Source: SFEL01 sp964392455 (GTDB lineage: Bacteria > Bacillota > Clostridia > Christensenellales > CAG-138). From it: 47,711 nt of DNA. Every line of letters starts with the position of its first letter. Within the stretch, counting starts at the first letter, position 1. The stretch lies in the NCBI GenBank assembly GCA_964392455.1, contig CAYMPG010000014.1, positions 1 to 47,711 on the forward strand, read 5' to 3'. Shown piece by piece: positions 41,539 through 47,711 of this stretch. The translations under genes were made by a program, and so were the position numbers. Below the pieces are notes generated by a model, which was given only the letters and a program-made list of their open reading frames with translations, was not told where the DNA came from and did not search any database.

Positions 41539-43041
41539 ATGGATAAAACCTTCATCGCCATAGATCTTAAATCCTTCTTTGCCTCGGTGGAGTGCGTGGA
41601 GCGGGGGCTGGATCCCCTTACCACAAACCTTGTGGTGGCAGACCTGAGCCGCACTGAAAAAACCATATGCCTTGCAGTCACCCCCTCCCTCAAGGCCTAC
41701 GGCATATCCGGCAGGGCAAGGCTCTTTGAGGTGATAGAGCAGGTAAAGATAACAAACATTCTGCGCCGGCAAAAGGCCCCCGGCGGCAGGTTCACAGGCT
41801 CCTCCAGCCACGACCCCGACCTTAAGGCGAACCCCTCACTGGAGCTTGATTATATAGTGGCCCCGCCCCACATGGCCAAATATATGGATTACAGCACCAG
41901 GGTATATCAGGTATACCTTAAGTACATCGCCCCGGAGGATATGCACGTTTACTCCATTGATGAGGTCTTTATCGATGCTACGGATTACCTGCGGCTGTAT
42001 GGCCTTACTCCACGAGAGCTGGCCATGCGGATAATACTGGATGTGCTGAATACCACAGGCATCACGGCCACCGCCGGCATAGGCACAAACCTTTACCTTT
42101 GCAAGGTGGCGCTGGATATAGGGGCAAAGCACGTTACCCCCGATGAAAACGGAGTGCGTATAGCTGAGCTGGACGAAATGAGCTACAGAAGGCAGCTCTG
42201 GGCGCACCGGCCCATTACGGATTTCTGGCGGGTAGGCAGGGGCACTGCCGCAAGGCTGGAGGCCTGCGGTATGCATACCATGGGGGATGTGGCCCGCTGC
42301 TCTGTAAGCAGCGAGGATGTGCTTTACCGGCTTTTCGGGGTGAATGCGGAGCTGCTTATAGACCACGCCTGGGGGTATGAGCCCTGCACCATTGCCCACA
42401 TAAAGGCATATAAGCCCTCCTCCAGCAGCCTTGGGGCAGGGCAGGTATTGCAGACCCCCTACACCTTTGATAAGGCAAAGCTGGTGCTGCGGGAGATGAT
42501 GTATCAGCTTTCCCTTGACCTGCTGGAAAAGGGGCTGGTAACAGACCAGATAGTGCTCACCGTGGGCTACGATATTCAAAACCTTTCAGACCCCGCCCTC
42601 AGGCAGCGCTATCAGGGCCAGATAACCACAGACAGATACGGCCGTAGCATACCAAAGCAGGCCCACGGCTCAGCCAATATTGGAAGATTCACCTCCTCCG
42701 CCAGGCTCATAACCGATGCCACCATGGATCTGTACGACAGGATAGTGGACAGCTCCCTCCTTATACGCCGCATGAGCATGGCGGCAAACCATGTGATGGC
42801 AGAGGATATGGCCCCAAAGAACAACGGCCCCCAGCAGCTGGATATGTTTACCGACTATGCCCGGCAGCAGGAGCAGCAGGAGCAGCAGCTCAGGGCCCTT
42901 TCAAAGGAGCGGGATGCCCAGAGCGCCATGCTTGCCATACGGAAAAAATACGGCAAAAACGCCATCCTCAAGGGCACCAGCCTCCATGAGGGGGCCACTG
43001 CCATGGATAGAAACCACCGCATAGGCGGTCACAGAGAATAG
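41539..43041 (+). CDS. Y-family DNA polymerase (UmuC/UvrX-like)
   Basis: Translesion polymerase of 500 residues of the Firmicutes UvrX/YqjW group. The catalytic acidic residues are in AIDLKSFFASVE (D9, E18) and YSIDEVFID (D141, E142); the palm, fingers and little-finger domains follow. A beta-clamp binding motif QLDMF lies at 433-437, then a charged coiled coil and a C-terminal tail LAIRKKYGKNAILKG conserved in this group. The ATG at 41539 has AAAGGAG at 41526-41532. It is followed 12 bp later by a YolD-like gene, the usual partner. I see no LexA-like box upstream. A short product cassette may be horizontally acquired, but base composition looks like neighbours. Confidence 0.9.
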   Translation: MDKTFIAIDLKSFFASVECVERGLDPLTTNLVVADLSRTEKTICLAVTPSLKAYGISGRARLFEVIEQVKITNILRRQKAPGGRFTGSSSHDPDLKANPSLELDYIVAPPHMAKYMDYSTRVYQVYLKYIAPEDMHVYSIDEVFIDATDYLRLYGLTPRELAMRIILDVLNTTGITATAGIGTNLYLCKVALDIGAKHVTPDENGVRIAELDEMSYRRQLWAHRPITDFWRVGRGTAARLEACGMHTMGDVARCSVSSEDVLYRLFGVNAELLIDHAWGYEPCTIAHIKAYKPSSSSLGAGQVLQTPYTFDKAKLVLREMMYQLSLDLLEKGLVTDQIVLTVGYDIQNLSDPALRQRYQGQITTDRYGRSIPKQAHGSANIGRFTSSARLITDATMDLYDRIVDSSLLIRRMSMAANHVMAEDMAPKNNGPQQLDMFTDYARQQEQQEQQLRALSKERDAQSAMLAIRKKYGKNAILKGTSLHEGATAMDRNHRIGGHRE

Positions 43042-43053
43042 GAGGGCCTGCCC

Positions 43054-43464
43054 ATGGATAAGGCTGCTTCCTGGGAAAAATACCGGGATATAATAGACCT
43101 GCCACATCACGTTTCCCCCACCCGCACCCCAATGGGGCTTATTGAGCGGGGGGCTCAGTTTTCCGCCTTTGCGGCACTCAGCGGCTTTGATGGGGCAATA
43201 AAGGAGACCGGCCGCCTTACAGACAGCCGGCCCGAGCTTACCGATGAGGTAAGGGCGGAGCTTAACCTTGCCCTTAAGCTCACCCTTGAAATGGGCTGCG
43301 CCGCCGCCATCACCTACTTTGTGCAGGATGAAAAAAAGCCGGGCGGCCGCCTTGAGACCATTACCGGCAAAATAAAGGGGGCAGACAGGCACAGGGGCCT
43401 GCTCATAATGCAAGGCGGCGCCCCCATCCCCCTTAACGATATATGCGACATACAGCCGGAATAA
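43054..43464 (+). CDS. YolD-like partner of the Y-family polymerase
   Basis: A 136-residue protein: KYRDIIDLPHHVSPTRTPMG, RGAQFSAFAALSGFDGAIKETGRL and ITGKIKGADRHRGLLIM match the YolD-like family (DUF1811-like acting with UvrX/YqjW). The partner is thought to modulate the error-prone polymerase in Bacillus; the mechanism is not settled. AGGAGG at 43040-43046 precedes the ATG. Confidence 0.8.
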   Translation: MDKAASWEKYRDIIDLPHHVSPTRTPMGLIERGAQFSAFAALSGFDGAIKETGRLTDSRPELTDEVRAELNLALKLTLEMGCAAAITYFVQDEKKPGGRLETITGKIKGADRHRGLLIMQGGAPIPLNDICDIQPE

Positions 43465-43469
43465 TAAAA

Positions 43470-43508
43470 GGCCCCGGTGCGCTGCTGAAAGCCAGCGTGC
43501 CGGGGCCG
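43470..43508 (-). terminator. Terminator of murA
   Basis: Strong stem GGCCCCGG/CCGGGGCC with bulges (43470-43508), followed on the minus strand by TTTTATTATT; it ends murA 14 bp past its stop. Confidence 0.75.
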
Positions 43509-43521
43509 TATATGCTTTTAT

Positions 43522-44787
43522 TTATTCTATGCGCTGAATATCCGCACCCAGTGCCCTGAGCTTCTGCTCGATAAACTCATAGCCCCTGTCGATAAAGTGG
43601 ATATTACTTATGGTGCTGGTGCCCTCTGCCGCAAGGGCTGCCACTATAAGAGCGGCTCCCGCCCTCAGGTCGCTGGCGCAAAGGGGTGCGCCGTATAGCT
43701 TTTCCACGCCCTCAATAATGGCGGTGCGGGCGTTAAGGTTGATATTTGCGCCCATCTTGGCAAGCTCCGGCACATGGTTGAACCTGTCCTCAAATATGTT
43801 TTCCACAACGAAGCTGTTGCCCTGGGCGGTGGCCAGGAAGGCCATCATGGGCTGCTGCAGGTCGGTTGGGAAGCCCGGGTAGGGCAGGGTCTTTATGTTT
43901 ACGGCCCTGGGCCGCTTATCTGCGGTGACCCGGATGAAAAACTCCCTGCCGTCATCCCCCTCCGTTACGGATACGCCGCTCTCCATGAGCTTGGCGGAAA
44001 TGGCCTCAAGGTGGGTGGGGATAACGTTGTTTATCACCACATCTCCCCCTGTGGCAGCGGCGGCTATCATGAAGGTGCCGGCCTCTATCTGATCGGGTAT
44101 CACGGCGTAGGTGCAGCCATGGAGCTTGCGCCCGCCCTGTATGCGGATAACGTCTGTGCCTGCGCCCTTTACGTTTGCCCCCATCATATTGAGGAAGTTT
44201 GCCACATCCACCACGTGGGGCTCCTTGGCAGCGTTGGCGATTATGGTGGTGCCCTCTGCGCCCACGGCGGCCATCATTATGTTGATGGTGGCTCCCACGC
44301 TTACCACGTCAAGGTATATCTCTGCTCCCACCAGCCTGTCGGCAGTAGCCTTTACTGCGCCCCCCTGTATGACTATATCCGCACCCAGGGCGCGCATACC
44401 CTTGATGTGCTGATCTATGGGGCGCTGGCCGATGGCACAGCCGCCGGGCAGGGCTATCTCCGCCTTTTTATACCGGCCCAGCAATGCGCCCAGCAGGTAA
44501 TAGGAGGCACGCAGCGAGCTTACCATTTCCCCGGTAACGCTGTAGCTGCTGATGCCGGAGGGATCCAGCCTCAGGCTGCCATCCGGTGTATGCTCCACCT
44601 CTGCGCCCATGCTGCGGAGTATCTGTTCAACTTTGCGTACATCCTCTATTGAGGGCAGGTTTTCCAGCAGGCAGCTTTCGCCGCAGAGTATGGCGGCGGG
44701 TATTATGGCGAGGGCAGCATTTTTTGCGCCGCTTATGGTCACTGCACCCTCAAGGCGGTTGCCGCCGTTAATTTTATAATAGGCCAT
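43522..44787 (-). CDS. murA: UDP-N-acetylglucosamine 1-carboxyvinyltransferase
   Basis: Transfers enolpyruvate from PEP to UDP-GlcNAc, the first committed peptidoglycan step, in the cytosol. It has 421 residues, the standard size. The fosfomycin-reactive Cys is C117 (LPGGCAIGQRPIDQH), with catalytic Lys22 in SGAKNAALA and the conserved DRFNHVPELAKMGA. AGATGAAATGGCC precedes the start; the ATG at 44787 follows a GGAGATG. Expression probably starts at the promoter at 44852-44880. It lies alone. Confidence 0.96.
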   Translation of the reverse strand: MAYYKINGGNRLEGAVTISGAKNAALAIIPAAILCGESCLLENLPSIEDVRKVEQILRSMGAEVEHTPDGSLRLDPSGISSYSVTGEMVSSLRASYYLLGALLGRYKKAEIALPGGCAIGQRPIDQHIKGMRALGADIVIQGGAVKATADRLVGAEIYLDVVSVGATINIMMAAVGAEGTTIIANAAKEPHVVDVANFLNMMGANVKGAGTDVIRIQGGRKLHGCTYAVIPDQIEAGTFMIAAAATGGDVVINNVIPTHLEAISAKLMESGVSVTEGDDGREFFIRVTADKRPRAVNIKTLPYPGFPTDLQQPMMAFLATAQGNSFVVENIFEDRFNHVPELAKMGANINLNARTAIIEGVEKLYGAPLCASDLRAGAALIVAALAAEGTSTISNIHFIDRGYEFIEQKLRALGADIQRIE

Positions 44788-44851
44788 TTCATCTCCAGGA
44801 AATCTGCGGCAATCAGCCGCATTTTTTCAGGCATACGCCTTTAACTTATTA

Positions 44852-44880
44852 ATTATACTATCGCAGGCCCCCTTTGTACA
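44852..44880 (-). promoter_or_regulatory. Promoter of murA
   Basis: TATAAT (44852-44857), 17-bp spacer, TGTACA (44875-44880) on the minus strand, about 70 bp before the ATG. Four of six -35 bases match. Confidence 0.55.
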
Positions 44881-45027
44881 GCGGGTTTTGAGTTAATATA
44901 TTCCCGGTTCAGGTGAAGAAAATGTGTCAAAATGCCGGAGGCCATGTTTTTTACTTTATAAATGCCTGCCGCTGTCCCCCATTTCTTTTTTACACAGCAT
45001 GGACTTATGGGAGGGTAGCTGCTTTCC
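44881..45027. other. Gap between murA and yitT promoters
   Basis: About 147 bp of ordinary AT-rich sequence between two divergent promoters; no gene, repeat or clear motif is seen. Confidence 0.4.
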
Positions 45028-45057
45028 TTGACAGGCCATGGTGGCTGAGGGTAAAAT
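45028..45057 (+). promoter_or_regulatory. Sigma-A promoter of the second YitT gene
   Basis: Perfect TTGACA (45028-45033), 18-bp spacer, TAAAAT (45052-45057), about 70 bp before the ATG. Confidence 0.65.
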
Positions 45058-45128
45058 TGATATACAGGGCAGCCTGGGGGCATCAGCACCCGGGCCACTT
45101 TGATATTGCATAAAAACCGGAGGCCGCC

Positions 45129-45992
45129 ATGAAGGATTCTGCAAAGGATATACTGCTCCGCTACGGGGTGATAATAGCAGGCTGCATAATATATGCAGCG
45201 GGCATTGCCATATTCCTTGACCCAAACGGCCTTGCGCCCGGCGGCATTACGGGCATTTCCATAATGATATCCTACGCCACCCGCATACCCACCGGCACCC
45301 TGGTGCTGCTCATAAACGTGCCGCTGCTGATAATCGGCGCAAAGAAATTCGGCAAAAACTTCCTCATGTATACCGTGGTATCCACGGTGCTGTCCTCCCT
45401 GCTGATAAACTTCTTTGCAGGGGTCTCCCTCAATATTGAGGATAAGCTGCTGTGCGGCATAGTGGGCGGCTGCCTTATGGCGGTGGGCATGGGCATGGTA
45501 TTCAAATGCGGCGGCACCACCGGCGGCTCTGATATACTGGTAAAGCTGCTGCGGCTCAAATACCGGCACCTTCGCACCGGCACCCTCTTTGCCATTACCG
45601 ATACCATAATAGTCGGAGCCTCGGCCCTGGTATTCAAAAACATTGAAAACGCCCTCTATGCAGGCATTGCCCTGGCGGTATCCAGCCTTGTGCTGGATCT
45701 GGTGCTGTACGGGCCGGATGAGGCCAAGTCCCTCATCATCATAAGCGACAATGCGGAGGCCGTGGCCAGCCGCATACTTACGGAGCTGGATATAGGCGTT
45801 ACCTACCTTCAGGGCAAGGGCGGCTACACGGGGGCGGAAAAGCAGGTGCTGCTGTGCGTTATGCGTAAGGCCCTTTATCCCAAGGTGCGCCAGATAGTGC
45901 AGCAGGAGGATCACAACGCCTTCATGATAGTCACCGCCGCCACTGAGATATACGGCGAGGGCTTTAAGGATCACTTTACCGAAGAAATATAG
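45129..45992 (+). CDS. YitT family membrane protein, second paralogue
   Basis: A 287-residue protein with five to six hydrophobic segments and the signature KCGGTTGGSDILVKLL at about 135-150, followed by a soluble DUF2179 domain (about 200-285) with SLIIISDNAEAVASRIL. Unlike the paralogue at 12114 its N-terminal segment is the canonical YGVIIAGCIIYAAGIAIFLDP. GGAGG precedes the ATG. Function of the family is not known. It lies 36 bp upstream of the M20 dipeptidase, with which it probably shares a transcript. Confidence 0.88.
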   Translation: MKDSAKDILLRYGVIIAGCIIYAAGIAIFLDPNGLAPGGITGISIMISYATRIPTGTLVLLINVPLLIIGAKKFGKNFLMYTVVSTVLSSLLINFFAGVSLNIEDKLLCGIVGGCLMAVGMGMVFKCGGTTGGSDILVKLLRLKYRHLRTGTLFAITDTIIVGASALVFKNIENALYAGIALAVSSLVLDLVLYGPDEAKSLIIISDNAEAVASRILTELDIGVTYLQGKGGYTGAEKQVLLCVMRKALYPKVRQIVQQEDHNAFMIVTAATEIYGEGFKDHFTEEI

Positions 45993-46028
45993 CAACTCAA
46001 TATACAATACACAGGAGGATTTTACCCC

Positions 46029-47393
46029 ATGAACAGCAAAACAGACCTTTGGATAGACGGCCGCAGGGAGGAAATGATAAGCGCCCTTCAGCAGCTCATC
46101 GGCTTCAAAAGCATAAGCTGCCGTGCAGAGGCACAGCCCGGCGCACCCTTTGGCCCCCAGTGCAAGGAGGCCCTGACCCATACCCTTAAGGTATGCGAAG
46201 GCATGGGCTTTGCCACAAAGGACATGGATGGCTACATTGGCTATGCGGATTTTGGCTCCGGCGATGAGACCCTTGGCATACTCACCCACCTGGACGTTGT
46301 CCCTGAGGGGGATGGCTGGACAAAGGCCGGCCCCTACGAGGGCAAGGTGGTAGACGGCTACATGATCGGCCGCGGCACCATGGACGATAAGGGCCCCGCC
46401 ATAGCCTCCATATATGCCCTGGCCGCAGTAAAGGAGGCCGGGTATCAGTTCCGCCGCAATGTGCGGCTCATATTCGGCTGCGATGAGGAAAGCGGCATGG
46501 GCTGCCTTACCCATTACATGGAGCATGAGCCCGTACCGGACCTTGCCTTCTCCCCGGATGCCGAGTATCCCCTGGTAAATTCTGAAAAGAACATATATCA
46601 TGGCACCCTGCGCTATGAATACCCCTCCTCCATCACCCTCAAGGCGGGCACCGTGGTAAACGCCGTTCCCGGCTTTGCAGAGGCCGTAGTTCCCTGCGAC
46701 CCTGCTGCGGTACAGGCTGCAATAGGCAGCATGGAGGGCTTTGAGGCAAAGGCCGTCCCCGGCGGCGTAAGCATACTTGCCACCGGCTGCGCTGCCCACG
46801 CCTCCACCCCCGAAAACGGAAAGAACGCCATACAGATGCTTGTAGGCCTGCTCTGCACGCTGCCCCTGCCCCAGCAGGATATCGATGCCCTTGCCGCCCT
46901 TAAGGCCGCATACGGCATGGAATACCATGGCGAATCCATCGGCCTTGACAAGGCGGATGATTCCGGCAGGCTCACCCTTAACCTTGGCCTTATGGATTGG
47001 AACGAAAAGGGCTACAGCCTCAGCATAGACATTCGTGCCCCCATATCCGTTGGCAATGCGGAGCTCAGCGAAAAGCTGGCAGCCTCCCTGCCCGGCGCCC
47101 GGCTCACCGATGAATCCTTCAGCCATGGCCACTATGTGCCGGAGGACAGTGAGCTTGTAAGCGGCCTGCTCAAGGTATACCGCAGCCGCACCGGCGATAT
47201 GTCCGCCCCCAGGCGCATAGGCGGCGGCACCTACGCCCGTCATTTTGATACCGCCGTTGCCTTTGGCATAGAGCGCGAGGGCCGGGAAAGCCGTATGCAC
47301 ATGGTGGATGAATCCCTGAATATGAATGATTTCATCGAGGATGCCAAGCTCATGGCAGATGCCATAATCGAGCTTGCCTGCGTAAAGCAGTAA
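46029..47393 (+). CDS. M20 family dipeptidase (PepV/Sapep type)
   Basis: Mn- or Zn-dependent dipeptidase of 454 residues. The metal-binding and catalytic residues match PepV nearly position for position: H87 (LTHLDVVP), D119 (GTMDDKGP), E153 and E154 (CDEESGMG), D177 (SPDAEYP) and a C-terminal His in RMHMVDE. The lid domain lies at about 185-385. It presumably cleaves dipeptides from cell-wall or nutrient turnover. GGAGG precedes the ATG. No signal peptide, so it acts in the cytosol. It is followed 15 bp later by a small Cys-rich gene. Confidence 0.92.
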   Translation: MNSKTDLWIDGRREEMISALQQLIGFKSISCRAEAQPGAPFGPQCKEALTHTLKVCEGMGFATKDMDGYIGYADFGSGDETLGILTHLDVVPEGDGWTKAGPYEGKVVDGYMIGRGTMDDKGPAIASIYALAAVKEAGYQFRRNVRLIFGCDEESGMGCLTHYMEHEPVPDLAFSPDAEYPLVNSEKNIYHGTLRYEYPSSITLKAGTVVNAVPGFAEAVVPCDPAAVQAAIGSMEGFEAKAVPGGVSILATGCAAHASTPENGKNAIQMLVGLLCTLPLPQQDIDALAALKAAYGMEYHGESIGLDKADDSGRLTLNLGLMDWNEKGYSLSIDIRAPISVGNAELSEKLAASLPGARLTDESFSHGHYVPEDSELVSGLLKVYRSRTGDMSAPRRIGGGTYARHFDTAVAFGIEREGRESRMHMVDESLNMNDFIEDAKLMADAIIELACVKQ

Positions 47394-47408
47394 CGGAGCG
47401 CCATCCCC

Positions 47409-47606
47409 ATGAAGGTACGGCTCAATTCTGACCCCCAGGTGGTACGCATGGTGCGTGAAGGCCTTGAGGCCCGTGGCGGCTACTGCCCCTGCGTAAGGGA
47501 AACCAGCGAGGACACCAGGTGCATGTGCCGCCAGTTCCGCGAGCAGATAGCCGACCCCGATTTCGAGGGCTACTGCCACTGTATGCTGTACTATAAGGAG
47601 AAGTAG
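47409..47606 (+). CDS. Ferredoxin-thioredoxin reductase catalytic-chain-like small protein
   Basis: A 65-residue protein with eight-residue spaced Cys: CPC (25-29 region), CMC, and CHC, in the arrangement GGYCPC, TRCMCRQFREQ, DFEGYCHCMLYYKEK. This is the ferredoxin:thioredoxin reductase beta-chain core, binding a [4Fe-4S] cluster and an active disulfide. Short stand-alone forms are common in Clostridia and their partner is not known. Start at the ATG 47409; Shine-Dalgarno is weak (CGGAG). It is likely co-transcribed with the dipeptidase. Confidence 0.82.
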   Translation: MKVRLNSDPQVVRMVREGLEARGGYCPCVRETSEDTRCMCRQFREQIADPDFEGYCHCMLYYKEK

Positions 47607-47682
47607 TTATTGTTTCTTGTTCTTTCTTTAAAAGAAAAATACCAAAAGAATATAGTTTGAGAGGGCAATATTAAATATGCCC

Positions 47683-47711
47683 CTTTACAGCACTTTCCAA
47701 AAAGGCCCATG
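47683..47711 (+). repeat. Terminator-associated dispersed repeat, copy D, truncated by window end
   Basis: CTTTACAGCACTTTCC followed by the first arm AAAAAGGCCCAT of a terminator hairpin; the second arm is outside the window. The 29 bases are identical to the reverse complement of 33012-33040. It lies just after the last gene and would terminate it. Confidence 0.65.

Noticed and set aside
44853..47579. Open frame of about 908 codons on the minus strand
   Set aside because: It is antisense to the second YitT gene and the M20 dipeptidase, which have clear families and ribosome binding sites. The translation is rich in Gly, Ala, His and Tyr, typical of the antisense frame of GC-rich codons.

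Overview
The window is chromosomal core sequence from a spore-forming, GC-rich (by eye somewhat above 55 percent) member of the Firmicutes, class Clostridia; I cannot name the species. Supporting signs are the sporulation genes spoIIE, sigH and cwlD, the mrnC-rlmB-sigH order known from Bacillus and Clostridium, a telA/xpaC pair, DUF951, DUF896, two YitT proteins, Shine-Dalgarno-led genes, and many short rho-independent terminators. About 49 protein genes are supported. I see no rRNA, tRNA, CRISPR array, insertion sequence or prophage.

Layout. 1-8.3 kb: the end of an unknown gene, an M24 aminopeptidase P, then a tightly overlapping aroA-aroC-aroK-DUF951-signal-peptidase-like run, a CPA2 antiporter and a secreted NlpC/P60 hydrolase. 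8.4-13 kb: tex, a GT4 glycosyltransferase and a YitT protein. 13-20 kb: sporulation and RNA-modification block with spoIIE (minus strand), trmN6-like, rsmI, a 500-bp gene-poor gap, cwlD, mrnC, rlmB and sigH. 20-25.3 kb (minus): DUF1385-prmC-prfA-sua5-rpiB-upp, close to the classical prfA-upp neighbourhood. 25.3-29 kb (minus): rpmG-secE-nusG-rplK-rplA-(L10 leader)-rplJ-rplL, closed by a strong terminator with no rpoB following. 29-33 kb: a membrane-tethered solute-binding-like protein, a short alanyl-tRNA synthetase, and a DUF695/RraB protein. 33-38.3 kb: a membrane pyrophosphatase with a structured leader, DUF896, TfoX-N, NudC, and an aldo/keto reductase with a ferredoxin domain. 38.4-47.7 kb: telA-xpaC, degV, a Y-family polymerase with its YolD-like partner, murA, a second YitT, an M20 dipeptidase and a small ferredoxin-thioredoxin-reductase-like protein.

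How the genes work together. Shikimate-pathway genes lead to chorismate. prfA and prmC act together, since PrmC methylates the release factor. The rpmG-rplL block is the usual transcription/translation operon with L10 feedback. The sporulation genes appear to carry recognisable developmental promoters: a Spo0A-type promoter with 22-bp spacing at spoIIE and a sigma-E-like promoter at cwlD.

Most interesting signals: (1) a signal-peptidase-I-like protein lacking both catalytic residues; (2) a repeated 3'-UTR/terminator element at three or four loci; (3) a structured, attenuator-like leader before hppA; (4) three genes whose -10 elements lie 6-7 nt before the ATG and that lack a Shine-Dalgarno, suggesting leaderless mRNAs; (5) the Spo0A-type spoIIE promoter; (6) a short AlaRS with a Cys cluster and no C-Ala domain. 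No obviously new multi-gene system such as a defence island is visible; the novelty is in regulatory elements and odd versions of core proteins. All calls come from reading the sequence; no database search was run.
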